A stretch of 64,000 nucleotides of DNA from Exophiala sp. HKRS030. Its lineage: Eukaryota; Ascomycota; Eurotiomycetes; Chaetothyriales; Herpotrichiellaceae. Shown here in pieces: positions 40,621-53,720 of the stretch. Location: NCBI GenBank assembly GCA_023897205.1, contig JAHWDD010000012.1:248001-312000 (forward strand). Direction: 5' to 3'. A program made the position numbers and the translations under genes. Within the stretch, counting starts at the first letter, position 1; every line of letters begins with the position of its first letter. The notes beneath the pieces were generated by a model. That model made no database searches. It was given only the letters and a program-made list of their open reading frames with translations, and was not told where the DNA came from.

Positions 40621-42786
40621 CTAAGATCTGCTCCATTTACTACCCATTCTTATTCGCTTTCCGAAAATGAAGAAGACTACAGGCACGGGGATCAGCATCA
40701 GGGAGAAGAACCCGAAGATACTGGTACCCCAAGGAATTCCGAGATTGTGGTACAACGGCGTGATGATCAGGGGAAATCTGGGACGTGGTCAGCGAGCCAA
40801 TATCGGCAGGAAAGTCGTCTCATTGGAAGAGTCTTACGCTCCGGCGAAACACGATCGCAGAAATGCTGTTTCGCAGATTAGTCCTGCATATCGGGAGTGA
40901 TGGCTTGGAGACTGACTGTTTGCTGCCACGGCACTCGCGGCATACTCCTGAAAAGTGTCCACGAGATAGTTTAGAGCAGCCTGAAAGATGGTAAAGAAAC
41001 CAAGGCCGGTCAGAACCAGACCAATGACCGGCGCGATCCAAGGATTCCTGAACGGAGTGCAAGTCAGACGGCAACGACTTGAAATAAAAAGCACATGCCT
41101 GGACCACTCACGAAGGATCTGCTGTCCAGCCGGTGATGAATAAACCTACCCGAGCTTTGGTCAACAAATGATTCGATCTTCAACTTGTAGCACCTCTTAC
41201 CACTGGTAAATACCACAGAGCCGAACATCATTGGAGGCAGTCGAAGTTCCGGATTCACCTTGCCAGAGGCCTTGCGGTTGTAAATAAGCTGATTGTATAC
41301 GTTGATGCCTGCGCCGATGGCAGAGCCAACAAGAAGCGCAAGAAACGGTAGTGTGGACGACATTTGCTCCCAGCCACGGTGCTCGGCAAAAATGAGCGGG
41401 ATCGCACCTATAGTGTCCCACACAAGGTCGTTAGTCTAGCCTAAGTCATGGCGAGTCAGAGAGTACACGCGCGGAGGAAACGGACCAAGCTGCATGTATA
41501 ATATCCCGTATGTGAAGCTAGCATACAAGGCCATGAGTGCGCAGATGGGTGTCGTTAGGAGTTGAAATGGTCGGATCAAGAACTGATTGCAGGGGTCAGT
41601 GGAACTTTTCTGAGAAGAGCATATTATGACGCAGGAGTTGGTCAGGGACTACCTTCCGAGCCAATTCGCCGATCGAGACATCCCATTCCTCGAATTTGGC
41701 GTGCAGTGCCCAGTTACCACTCTCGTGTCGAAGGCGGCGGGCCTTGTAAACCAATAACCGCGGCGGATATGACTCGTCGAGGAAGATTGTGTCGAGGACA
41801 AGAACGACAATCTGGAGGATCCCGGTAAAGTATTCGGTCCACCGCCAGCGAAGATGAGGCTGAACCACGAAAGCAGCGCCGACGATGGGACCGATGCTAG
41901 GTCCGAACACGACGGCCATGGCGTAAGCCGCCATTGCAACACCTCTCTGAGACGACGGAAACAAATCACTCAGTACACCTCCAGTATTTGTCACTGGCGC
42001 TGAGGCGAAGAAGCCTGCAAAGAAGCGCGTAATCATGATAGTCTGGACGTCCTTGGCCGCGCCACTCGCAAATGAGAAGCACACTGCGATGAACATGGGC
42101 GGTAAAACGGCGAGTTTACGTCCATAGACTTCCGAGAGAGGCGCCCACAACAAAGGTCCGATTCCAAATGCGAACAGGAAGAGCGTGGTGCCCAGAGTAG
42201 CCGTCTGCATGCCGATTCCGAATTGGTGAGCCACTTGTGCTGTACCGGCACTATAGGCCGAGCTCCCCCATGTCGCCGACATTGTAGTGAATCCGTACAA
42301 CGCCGTGGTCACGACCTTTTTCTTCATCGACCAGTTCAACGCGCGGTACGGGTCATTGGGCCCGTCAAAGTCAACCAGGGTCTCAACCGTTGTCTTTTCG
42401 TGTTCCAGAGGGTGTGAAAAGCTAGCAATGACTGGTCGAGTTCGAATCGTGGACAGCACTGTTTCGACAGAAGTCACTGCTCGAGTCAATGCCCCATCAG
42501 CGGTGGTGATCCCAGAAGCATTCTTCGAGCGCCGCCGCTTCTCACTTGAGCCGTCTTCTTTGCGGCCTGAGGATGGTACTCGATCGCCATAGTATGGATT
42601 GGTTGTCTGAAGGGCCAGAGTCGACATGCATTCTTCGTCGGACCAATCATTCTCACTCGGTGCGTCCAACCGAACAGCGCGACGCTCAGGGTCGCCAGCG
42701 GGAACGTCGGCCATTGGGGCTATATTGTCGCCTGGGGCTGCTGTATATTGATCACGAAGTGTTACTGCTTCCTCTCCCTCAAGCAT
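40621..42786 (-). CDS. MFS transporter, DHA1 (multidrug/polyamine) type
   Basis: Seven exons: 41653-42786, 41486-41582, 41201-41407, 41112-41145, 40917-41047, 40838-40865 and 40621-40777, giving 595 residues in frame. Two internal exons are only 34 and 28 nt. A long hydrophilic N-terminus (about 150 residues) precedes [17 protein letters not shown], the usual entry to helix 1. Motif A is [13 protein letters not shown] after helix 2, and the antiporter-type motif C is GPSIGPIVG in helix 5. The C-terminal half has [38 protein letters not shown] and [19 protein letters not shown]. Members are plasma-membrane proton antiporters exporting drugs, polyamines or secondary metabolites. Lying next to two regulators and an amine oxidase, it may move an amine or a toxic product. 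The substrate is not readable from sequence. Confidence 0.9.
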
Positions 42787-43589
42787 CAATAGGAGCTGCC
42801 GTTCTGTTTATGTAACGTTCAGACCGGCATTGACTTTTCATTCCACCAGGTTCGTGGATTCGAGGTTTGACATCCTGCCAGTGCCCGGACAAGGATGCCA
42901 AGGCTGATAGTCGAAGCCTAGAGGAGACAGCCTTTGCGAATTTGTCCGTGTCAGACATTGATTCGGTTCTTGGTGCTGTGCATTGACGCGAGCTCTCCAA
43001 ATGGGCCTAATAGTCCGAAAGTGTGTTTTGGTGGTGGCTTGACCCAGTTCGTCGGTGTTTGGGCTCTTTTCAATCGGAGAAGGTGATCAGAACTTGCAAC
43101 ATTTGGCAATGGCAGGAGGAGGAAACAGGCCCGTTCACGCTGTGACACCCTTGGCGTTATGTGATCCCAGATACTCCCTGTGCACACGGTATGGAGCGCT
43201 CCTTACAGATACTCATCCTGGATTCTTCCTCCCCAGCGTCATGGACATAGCATCACACCCCAATATTTCGGCGTGGACAGCATCATACTCTCTGATCCGT
43301 ATCACGTGCGTGGGCTTCATACTAACAGAAAAATACCGAAATTACGGAGTAGTAACATGCGCTTTGGGGCCGAGTCCGAGGAGGCAACAGAGGAGCAAAA
43401 AGAAGGGCTAGTATCGTATTGTGTAAGTACGGAGTATGAAGGTTGTCACCGAAGGAGATCTATGGGACTATGCTATCCCGGAAGGAGAAGGAGCATGGAG
43501 TGCCATTTCCGGCAACTCTGACGAGGGCTCAACAGAACAGCGCATCATTTTTGGTTATAGCAGGTATAGCAGGACTCATGTCAGCCATA
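42787..43589. other. Intergenic spacer with two TACGGAGTA motifs
   Basis: About 800 bp. It carries TACGGAGTA at 43343-43351 and at 43428-43436. No gene is visible. It contains the transporter promoter and the 3' flank of the second regulator. Confidence 0.4.
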
Positions 43590-45089
43590 TCAAATAATAA
43601 ACACAGGCTTGTTCGCGGCGAGAACCTCTGTCCACCGTCTCTCGCCATGACATTTCCACAACATCTGTAGAGTTGAAAGCGCAGCTGGGATATTATGGAA
43701 CTTCGTCTGAGAATGTATCTGTGTCAATCTCTGGGTGAAGAAACATCGGTGCTCGTACGTTGAACTCTCGGCTGCGGCAATGAAGTACGCCCAAACGAGT
43801 GCGTGATGGCCCGGTTGATGCAACGGGATCTGCAAACATAGTAGACGAAGCTCTTCAAGCGCATCTACCGTGGACGCGTGCGGCGGGCTGATGGTGGCAC
43901 GTGTGAGGTATATCTTGCATGCGAGACGGATGGCGGTTTTCAACGTGTTGATCTGTGGCACGAGGGTTGGGAAGAAAACTGCAGTGTTGGAGATGAAGCC
44001 GAGATACTTGTCCACCGCAGACAGAGTGGATGTGCCCATTCCCTCTCCCAAGAGCGGTTGCGCGAAGAGAGTCATCATCAGGCTCTGCTCTTCCAGGAAA
44101 GAGTGAATGGCAGACCCCTGGCCAGCGGCACTATTCGCGTCCATAAGATGTTGAAGAAGCCGAAAAAGATATGGTAGGTTGGTACCACCCGTGACGGTTT
44201 CGCCCGTCAGAAGAACGAGGATGGTCACCCAGGCCGAGATGTCAGAGAGATTGAAGGCATCGGTTCGCTTTCGAAGATCGCGGATGATTGCTTGCAACCT
44301 CGCATCGGCGGATTCCTGAGATTCGCCATGTTGACGGGCGAGATGGTACATCGACACGACCGAGACCGCTTGCCGGACCAGGTCGTCTTCGACGGCCATA
44401 GGAAGGATGAGGTCACGATATCCATTGAATTTCCCATCGAAGACGACCATAACCGGTGCAATGGCCTCCGAGAAATGAGCAAACAGCTCTCGCGGCCGAG
44501 CATCCAGGCTCACCAGTGCTTGCGATGGACTGCATGTATTGCTGAATGCATGGCTTGGGCTATGACTTAGCAGCTGCATATCATCGTCAAAATCCGGTCC
44601 TGTCTCGTCGGAACTCGCCGGACATTCCGCTACCTCTTCCACGAACCCCGATTCGCTAGAAGTGCTGAAGAGCGTTCCTAGATACTGTTCTAGGGTATTG
44701 GGAGAAGCCGCAATCATGTCGCTCGCACTGCTCCAGGAATTATCGAGTTCGTCACGTGGGCATTGGGACGAGAGCCAACTTTCATCTTCTTCCTCGGTTG
44801 CGCTCCTCGTCAGCGACCCATCCGGCCATACTAAGGCTGGAGCTTGGGTTGACGCGGAACGGTGAGGTGTGCGCCTTGCTCCTTTGGCGCTCGGTACTGT
44901 CTGACCCTTGTGCTTGCCGCGAGTGGCAACTCCGGAAATGAATCTGACCTCGATGCCATAGCCGGCGCAATCTAAACCGCGATCGCGACACTTGTTGCAG
45001 TGCGGTCGTGTCCCATCACACTTGACGCGACGACGTGAGCAGTTGTGACAACCTGGACCACGGTTAATTGAGGAAACGTAACGACCCAT
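43590..45089 (-). CDS. Zn2Cys6 transcription factor (second of two)
   Basis: Single exon, 499 residues. The zinc cluster is close to the N-terminus (about residues 14-41): CHNCSRRRVKCDGTRPHCNK continuing to CRDRGLDC, with the typical RGPGC lead-in and a basic arm. A Ser-rich linker (60-160) follows. Then comes the fungal regulator middle-homology region, starting at ELFAHFSEAIAPVMVVFDG and GYRDLILPMAVEDDLVRQAVSVVSMYHLA, as in the fungal_trans_2 group. The C-terminus has LLCLQIPLHQPGHHALVWAY and MLWKCHGERRWTEVL. It lies 650 bp from the 3' end of the monoamine oxidase gene on the same strand and is the best local candidate for a pathway-specific activator. The inducer is unknown. Confidence 0.9.
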   Translation of the reverse strand: MGRYVSSINRGPGCHNCSRRRVKCDGTRPHCNKCRDRGLDCAGYGIEVRFISGVATRGKHKGQTVPSAKGARRTPHRSASTQAPALVWPDGSLTRSATEEEDESWLSSQCPRDELDNSWSSASDMIAASPNTLEQYLGTLFSTSSESGFVEEVAECPASSDETGPDFDDDMQLLSHSPSHAFSNTCSPSQALVSLDARPRELFAHFSEAIAPVMVVFDGKFNGYRDLILPMAVEDDLVRQAVSVVSMYHLARQHGESQESADARLQAIIRDLRKRTDAFNLSDISAWVTILVLLTGETVTGGTNLPYLFRLLQHLMDANSAAGQGSAIHSFLEEQSLMMTLFAQPLLGEGMGTSTLSAVDKYLGFISNTAVFFPTLVPQINTLKTAIRLACKIYLTRATISPPHASTVDALEELRLLCLQIPLHQPGHHALVWAYFIAAAESSTYEHRCFFTQRLTQIHSQTKFHNIPAALSTLQMLWKCHGERRWTEVLAANKPVFII

Positions 45090-45738
45090 GCAGACAACTG
45101 CACTGACCTGACTTCAATTTTGGCATGTTCCGCGCTGCAAGTTCATGTCTCGTATGTCGACATGTTGAACCATACGCCGCTTGCCCTGCATTTACAGAAC
45201 ACAACAACAAATTGTTCTTCGCTTTGGGCTTGAACACCTTCTCAGAAACGACTTGGAACGATTGGGGGTTGACGTTATGAGAAGGTGAAAAGCCGCATTC
45301 CCCCCCCATTTTCTTGGCGCCTCGGCATGGACATGGGCTATTGTGGCGGAGTTCTCCCGTTCTGTGCCTCATGGGCATTACTCAAGCTTGCGAGTCGGTC
45401 TGACCTCAATCGCTAGAAGCATGAGCAAAGAGTGGTATTCGTGGTGGTATATCCAGGCTTCAGAATGACAATACATCCGAGAGATGGACAACAGACGCAT
45501 AATGCGTCAGCCGAAGGCTCTTAACGGGGGCTTGGGCAAAACTCGTGCGACGATGAAGAAATCCTTCCGGAACCGGATTCTCTACTAACGGAGTCGGCAG
45601 CATCTCTACGTTCACGCGGCTGTGTTGTGCTTGTTGTCACAGCCACTCAACCTTGATCACCCTGGATTGAAATGAATTGGAGCTCTATGCTACCCAACTA
45701 TACGCTCGATTTGCTAGAATTGCAGACCCTGGCCCTGC
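45090..45738. other. Intergenic spacer: promoter of the second regulator
   Basis: About 650 bp. No gene or repeat is recognised. A second upstream exon for the regulator cannot be excluded but is not needed. Confidence 0.4.
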
Positions 45739-47436
<1,698 letters not shown>

Positions 47437-47975
47437 TCAGTGTGTGACTTGTTGGGAGAACCAACAAACGAAATCCAGACCGAATGTTACTTCGTTTTAT
47501 ATTTTTCGGAGCTGAGAAAACGTCTCATGATGTTCGCGCACATTGCAGTACGGCCTCGAAGCATCCAGGAGCATATGCAGGGTAGGAGGAAGACGATGCC
47601 ACCCAACACCAGCGTCTCAGAGCATCTCATTGGCTGCTGGCATGGACGCCCCAGGGGGCTTGTCGACGAACTTCCCTTTTCGACTTCCCCACGTCTCTCA
47701 CCTGATCCGACCAAGGCTAGGGTTCTGGAGCCGCTCACTTAACTTTCCCTTTTGGGCGAACAGTCTACACGCTCTGTTCGTATCCTCGAAAGCTTCATCA
47801 TCCCCGGACCAAGTTATTACCCCTTCTGGGGATGACTCTTGCCCCGGCCTGTGTTTAAAATGCAGTATCAGTACCGCTCATATCCCCTCAGACATGACGA
47901 CCAGAAATCTTCCTCGTCCAACCCAACGATCACGATAATTGCAGAATCTCACTCTGCACTGTTCAGACCTATACC
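47437..47975. promoter_or_regulatory. Divergent promoter of monoamine oxidase and permease
   Basis: A 539-bp bidirectional region. It contains two small inverted repeats: CCCCTTCTGGGG near 47819-47830, with stress-element-like CCCCT/AGGGG cores, and CCCCAGGGG near 47649-47657. There is a single GATA-factor-like CGATAA near 47932. These suggest joint control by nutrient or stress regulators but are not proof. Confidence 0.45.
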
Positions 47976-50028
47976 ATGAGCTCCCATATCGATACCAAAC
48001 AAGAACATGGCTCTCATTGCCATGAGCCAGAGGTCAGCCTTGCCCAAGGTATGTTTGGACTCTCAAGCCTTGATACTCAAGACGCGTCGTTTGTCGTCTT
48101 TCGGCGACTGCCTCACCTGCGATGTCTTCTTACTGACTTGCACAGTCGAAGCCCTTCGGCAAGGCACTTTCGGCACCACCGATCTATCGACGCTTGGCCT
48201 CGCGGAGGCCGCCGAACGAGACATTGGCCCTCTTGATATCATCTGCGTCGGGTGGAACATTTGCAACAGCTGGATCGGGTTGGCTGCAACTATAGCTTTG
48301 ACGATTGCTCAAGGCGGTTCAGTCACCTTGATATACGGCGTCATTGTGTGCTTCGTCATGGTCGGCTGTAGTGGGCTGACTCTTGCCGAACTGGCTTCCG
48401 TGTACCCGACAGCGGGAGGCCAGTAAGTATCGCCTGGACCTGATCGATGCTCCGTTGCTGACCGCGCGCACAAGGTATCACTGGACTTCGATCTTGACCC
48501 CAGCCAAACCAGCACGCATCTTGGTACCAATCTGTTCATTCCAAAGATGATGCAATGTCGCTAACGACGTCCAGAGTTATGCTTGTGGCATTACCAATGT
48601 ATATTCTTGGATTGCCACCTCTGCTGGAATCGCAATCATAGTAGCGCAAGTGGTAATCGGCATGGTCATAGTAAGTCCCTTCCTCTTGGGACAAGTGTCT
48701 CCTCTTGAGCAGATTGTCGCATCTAGTCCTTGCTCTGAATGATGCGCCTTGTTGACCATGATGACAATAGTTCACCCACCCTGATTATGTCCCTGCAACA
48801 TGGCATTATTTCCTCGTATATCAGGCAGTCAACCTTGTCCTCTGCCTGCACAACATCTTCACCATGAAGCGAAGTATGTGGATCAACGATGTGTCGTGTA
48901 AGTGGAAAATCCCGAACATCCTTCTCTGATAATCGGTCTAACCTATCGTCATGGCGGCAGTTGCCGTGACCTTGACCGGCTTCTTCGCCATCATCGTGAC
49001 GTGCTTAGCCCGGGCTCCCCACAAGCAGTCATCCGAACTGGTCTGGACAGATTTTGTCAATGAGAGTGGATGGCCCAACGGCGTCAGCTTCCTCACGGGT
49101 CTCGTCTCACCGAATTACATGTATGCTGGCATTGACGGAGCCATCCATCTGGCCGAGGAGTGCAAGAATCCGGCCAAAGTTGTTCCCAGAGCCATCGTCA
49201 GCACACTCACTATTGGGTTCATCACCAGCTTCGCCTTTGCCGTGAGCATGACATACTGCATCCAAGATTTCACCGCTGTGATTGGGACTGTAACCGGGTA
49301 AGAATTTGGTCGTTATCGGGGGGACCCCAATATCTCTGTATGCTGACCAAGTGTTAGTGTCCCGGTATATGAGATCTGGCACCAAGCTACTGGCTCGAAA
49401 ACTGCAGCAAGCATCTTCATGGCCGTGGTCCTCCTTGCCGCTCTGGTCGCTCTCGCTGCTGTGCAACAAACGGCATCCCGCCTGACATGGTCGTTCGCCA
49501 GAGACAGCGCCCTGGTCGGCTCTCAATTCTTCGGCCAAATCCACCCTAGGCTTGGTGTTCCAGTATGGTCACTGGTGGCGAATGCCTTCGTGGTGCTCAT
49601 CATCGGCTGCATCTACCTCGGATCCAGCACCGCGTTCAATGCCTTCATCGGCACGAGCCTTCTCTTGCAACAGATCACCTACGCCTTTCCCGCGGCGCTC
49701 TTGATGTACCGGAAGCGGAAAGCTCGCTACCTGCCGGTGAACCGACCGTTCAAGCTACCTGGGGCTTTTGGGTGGATTGCCAACTTTGCGACAGTGGCAT
49801 TTGCCGTGGTTGTACTCATCTTCTACAACTTCCCCGTCGTGTTGCCCGTGATCGGTTCGACCATGAGTAAGTCCGCAAGTCCCCCTTCTCCTAGTGGACC
49901 ACTGGCTGAATATGACTCTCTCAGACTACACCTCAGCGGTGATTGCAGCCATGGCGCTGTTTGCAGCTATCAATTGGTTCATCCATGCGAGAACCAAGTA
50001 TCATGGACCGAGACTGGCAGAGTTCTAG
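47976..50028 (+). CDS. APC-family amino acid / GABA / choline-type permease
   Basis: Eight exons: 47976-48048, 48146-48422, 48475-48523, 48575-48670, 48771-48897, 48961-49297, 49358-49866 and 49925-50028, giving 523 residues. After a short cytosolic tail, the conserved GTTDLSTLGLAE and WNICNSWIGLAATI lead into helix 1. Later segments include LTLAELASVYPTAGGQYHW (consensus helix 2-3 loop), SPNYMYAGIDGAIHLAEECKNPAKVVPRAI (split here by helix 6 features) and ASRLTWSFARDSALVGS. About twelve membrane spans end in a short tail, GPRLAEF. Relatives import GABA, choline or other small amines with protons across the plasma membrane. Its divergent pairing with monoamine oxidase makes an amine a likely substrate, though that is inference. 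Confidence 0.9.
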
Positions 50029-50463
50029 TCAGGAGGAAGCCTTGTTCGATTCTTCAGCCCATCAAGCTGAAAAATGCTGCCGTCACCATCATTCGTTTAA
50101 TAGTCCGTTGTATGTAGGGCCGAGCCTCGAGAACAATCATACTTTTACTTCAAGGCAGCCGTAGCTAAGTCGTATGGGCAGCCCCTAAAACACTTGTAGT
50201 TTAGTTAAGCCCGGCCTAGAAAAATAGGGACCTCGAGCCTACAACGGCGCCCGCCAAGGTTCACGTGACCCGTGAGCGTCGGTTCAATCGTGAACAGTCT
50301 CGAGACGAAAAAAAGGATTACTCTGTGCACCAGCTACTCATATTATTCTCCCATGATCACATCTCAGGTGCAGTGGAAAAGTTGCCTTGGTATACACGGT
50401 GGAAGGTCTATACTGGCTTAATGCTGAGCTCCTGGATTCAAGGCATTCAATCTCTAGGTCACC
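50029..50463. promoter_or_regulatory. Upstream region of the DTD gene
   Basis: About 435 bp with the palindrome TCACGTGA at 50261-50268, a bHLH-type (Cbf1-like) site, about 200 bp before the start codon. An out-of-frame ATG at 50421 opens a short uORF overlapping the main start. No gene is visible otherwise. Confidence 0.4.
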
Positions 50464-50988
50464 ATGAAGGCAGTACTGCAACGTGTACTTTCAAGCTCCG
50501 TCACCGTCAATGATCAGGTTGTCTCAGCCATCGGCAAGGGCGTCCTGGTCCTGGCTGCCATTGGGCCCCATGACTCCAAGAAAGATGTAGAGTCGATGGC
50601 TGCCAAAGTCCTCAAAATGAAGCTGTGGCCGGATGAAAGCGGCGCCAGCTGGAAGAACAGTGTTCAGGACATCGAAGGGGAGATCCTCTGTGTGTCTCAG
50701 TTCACCCTGTTCGCTTCGACCAAGAAAGGCAACAAACCGGACTTCCATGGTGCGGCCAAGGGAGAGATGGCGAAGGAACTGTACGACTATTTTGTCTCCC
50801 GAGTTCGAGACCAGTACCGAGCCGAAAGAGTCAAGGATGGTGTTTTCCAAGCCATGATGCAAGTCAGTCTCGTCAATGACGGTCCAGTCACGCTTGAAAT
50901 CGATACAAATCCAGTAAAGAAGGAGTCCGCAGCGAGCACCAAAGAACCGACGCCGATATCAACGCCTGCCTCAGAACCCGCCAATTGA
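50464..50988 (+). CDS. DTD1: D-aminoacyl-tRNA deacylase (DTD1)
   Basis: Single exon, 174 residues. It hydrolyses D-amino acids mischarged on tRNA, a chiral proofreading step in the cytosol. Both family signatures are present: SQFTLFAS near residue 80 and NDGPVTLEID near 140, which together form the active site at the dimer interface. The start MKAVLQRVLSSSVTV is the canonical N-terminus. The core ends near residue 147. A further 25-residue Lys/Thr/Ser/Pro tail is unusual compared with the roughly 150-residue bacterial enzyme, but C-terminal tails are common in eukaryotes. The first ATG of the frame is used. Confidence 0.94.
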   Translation: MKAVLQRVLSSSVTVNDQVVSAIGKGVLVLAAIGPHDSKKDVESMAAKVLKMKLWPDESGASWKNSVQDIEGEILCVSQFTLFASTKKGNKPDFHGAAKGEMAKELYDYFVSRVRDQYRAERVKDGVFQAMMQVSLVNDGPVTLEIDTNPVKKESAASTKEPTPISTPASEPAN

Positions 50989-51680
50989 TTTTATAGCTCT
51001 GTTCATCCGTCCACAGAAGCGAGTCAGAACAAGTCGAGACCCTCAACAAGGCCTTCTCAACACTCCGATCTTGGAGAGGAGTATCCCCTCGACGTTTTGT
51101 ATCGTGTCAGACTCGTGGTCTAGCTGGTTTTCGAGTCTCAGACGAATGGTTCCACTGCTTACCAAGCCCTTTGTGATGTCCACCGAGGAGAAGCCCGCCC
51201 ACGCCCAGAGCTATCATATCCTTTGGGCCACCGACGTACTCGTACAGCAACCATTAGACGTATCGACTACGTAACACTGGAGTCCAGTTTTCGCCCAGCG
51301 ACGGCGGGGGGTCACAAATCCGTTCGTCCAGCTTTGCATAGTTGCCATTCCTGGCCTAAAGCTCAACGGCGATGTGCACCATCATTGGCCCTGGGACGAG
51401 GAGTTCTTATCAAAGGCCCGGGGCCGAGAGAGACGTCAAATCAGTGACAAGGATTCCCGGACAAGTGCCTATCGCTACCCATGAGGGGTAAAACACGATC
51501 GTCCAAAAGCCCCGCAGACAAAGTAAACAATTTATTCGATCTGATGTGCACACCGAAGAGCTGTGAAGTACGAGGTCGCCTTCCTACCTGTACAGCTACA
51601 CCAGAACTTCACTGATCCTTAAATTGCGGCTGATAGCTTGCTGTCGTTTGCACAAAGCTGACCTGTGAGCTGGATCAGTC
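50989..51680. other. Intergenic spacer upstream of formamidase
   Basis: About 690 bp between two + strand genes. No gene, RNA or repeat is recognised. Confidence 0.4.
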
Positions 51681-53387
51681 ATGCCTGGGAAGATCAGAAC
51701 CGCCCTGAAAGTCGATCTCGACAAGCCAGCCAAGGACCAACCGTATTTGCATGTGAGCAAAAGAAGAGTAACAAGAATGGTTGTGTGATCTTTGCTGACA
51801 AAAACATCCAGAACAGATGGCATCCTGATGGTATGGCGCACGCAGACCTTCGGTGCAAGGTCTCCGCTGATAACATGCCTTTCCAGTTCCCTTTTGTGGT
51901 ACGATCAAGAACGGAGAGACGGTCAAGATTGAATGTCTGGACTGGACAGGCGGACAGATCAAAGACAACGACAGTGCCGACGATGTCAAGAATGTCGACC
52001 TGACTCAGATCCACTACCTCTCTGGCCCGTTCGAGATTGAAACCGCCGAGCCGGGAGACGTTCTTCTTGTCGAAATCCAAGACGTGCAGCCCTTCCAGGA
52101 CCACCCCTGGGGATTTACTGGAGTCTTCCACAAGGACAACGGAGGCGGGTTCTTGGACGAGATCTACCCAGAGGCGTAAGTCCACCATGCAACGTGGCTC
52201 CGTCCAGTCTGCCCTTGACCCATGCACGCACGCTGACCCCCTCTCTCTAAACAGTGCCAAAGCCATTTGGGATTTCGAAGGTATATTCTGCTCGTCCCGC
52301 CACATCCCTGGCGTCCGTTTCGCCGGCCTCATCCACCCGGGCATTCTGGGTTGTGCGCCGTCCCCTGAGATCCTCGCCGAATGGAACAAGCGCGAAGCTG
52401 AACTCATCTCGACGACGTCCCTGTCGCGAATCGTCGCTCAGCCACCCCAACCAACCAACGTCCACGCCGGATCCGCGGACGAAGCCACCAAAGAGCGTGT
52501 CGGCAAGGAAGGAGCCAGGACGATCCCCGGTCGTCCTGAGCACGGCGGGAACTGCGACATCAAGAACCTCTCTCGTGGCAGTAAAGTCTATTTGCCCGTT
52601 CATGTCAAGGGGGCGAAATTTTCCGTTGGAGACTTGCATTTTTCTCGTACGTTTTACTCTTTGTTGTTGGTCTTTTCTTTTGGGCGCATTTTACACAACG
52701 CCACCGGATGTCTTGATATCCCCCTGGATCATGTGTTCATGCGTTTATGTGTTGATGTGTCTACATGCTGACGTGTTGGGATTGTTTCAGAGGGAGACGG
52801 AGAAATCTCCTTTTGTGGCGCCATCGAAATCGCCGGCGAAATCACCATCAAGTTCCAAGTCATCAAGGACGGCCAGAAGAAACTCGGCATGGTCGGAGGC
52901 AAGTCCCCAATTTACATCCCCGGGCCCGTGCAGCCTCAATTCAGCCCAGGTAGGATGATCTACTTTGAAGGGTTCAGCGTCGACGAAAACGGCAAACAAC
53001 ACTACATGGACGCCACCGTGGCCTACCGTCAATCCTGTCTGCGGGTCATCGAGTACCTCCGAAGGTTCGGGTACAGTGACTACCAGGTCTATTTGATGTT
53101 GAGTTGTATCCCCATCGAAGGTCACGTCGCCGGGATTGTGGACGTAAGTTACATACTCCCGTTGAACGAGATGTCGACTGTCGAAAGAAGAAGAAGAAGA
53201 AGAAGAAGAAGAAGAAGAAGAAGAGAATTTGCATTGCAAGGGCAGATTTAGCTAACTTCTGTTTTAACAGATTCCAAACGCTTGTACCACCATCGGTCTA
53301 CCAATGGACATTTTCTCTTTCGACATTTCACCATCCGCCGAGGTGAAAAAGTTGGATCTAGGAGCTTGCGCCATGGCGAGTAAGTAA
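51681..53387 (+). CDS. fmdS: Formamidase (FmdA/AmdA family)
   Basis: Six exons: 51681-51752, 51812-51830 (19 nt), 51887-52175, 52255-52646, 52791-53143 and 53271-53387, giving 413 residues. It hydrolyses formamide to formate and ammonia. Conserved pieces in order: NRWHPDVPFCGTIKNGETVKIECLDWTGG, PFQDHPWGFTGVFHKDNGGGFL, SSRHIPGVRFAGLIHPGILGCAPSPE, GGNCDIKNLSRGSKVYLPV, QGDGEISFCGAIE (with the conserved Cys region) and IPNACTTIGLPMDIFSFDI. The length matches Aspergillus FmdS. The stop at 53385-53387 is preceded by GTAAGTAAA, which could act as a donor, so a further small exon is possible. Intron 5 (127 nt) carries an AAG-type microsatellite. Ammonia release fits a nitrogen-scavenging neighbourhood, but it is 1.7 kb past the permease with the DTD gene between. 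Confidence 0.93.
53185..53225. repeat. AAG trinucleotide microsatellite inside formamidase intron 5
   Basis: About 13 near-perfect copies of AAG/AGA between the donor at 53144 and the acceptor before 53271. The length is likely variable between isolates. It does not affect the reading frame. Confidence 0.9.
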
Positions 53388-53720
53388 AGCCGAGTCGAGG
53401 ACTATGATGTGCAACCGAAGCAGTGTAATTGCAAGTGAAGACAAACAAAAGGTCTCGTCGGATGTCAAATTGTAAAATTGTGCCACAAGGGCACATTATG
53501 GTCGGGATACGACCCTATCATGTATGCTTTGGTATTGCCCCATTTTATCTATCTTGTATGGTTCAGTGGGCCCTTTCTTCGATTTAGGGAGTATGACCTG
53601 AACATGAATGATCGAAATTACCCTTCCTTGAATGAGGGAGTACAATCTCAAAGTAGCCCAGAATGAAGTCTATCATTCCAAACCTTGGGAGACCGTGCTG
53701 CCTACTCCTGTACAGTAGGT
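53388..53720. other. Intergenic, convergent 3' ends
   Basis: About 330 bp between the formamidase and DUF1365 stop codons. Nothing is recognised. Confidence 0.4.
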
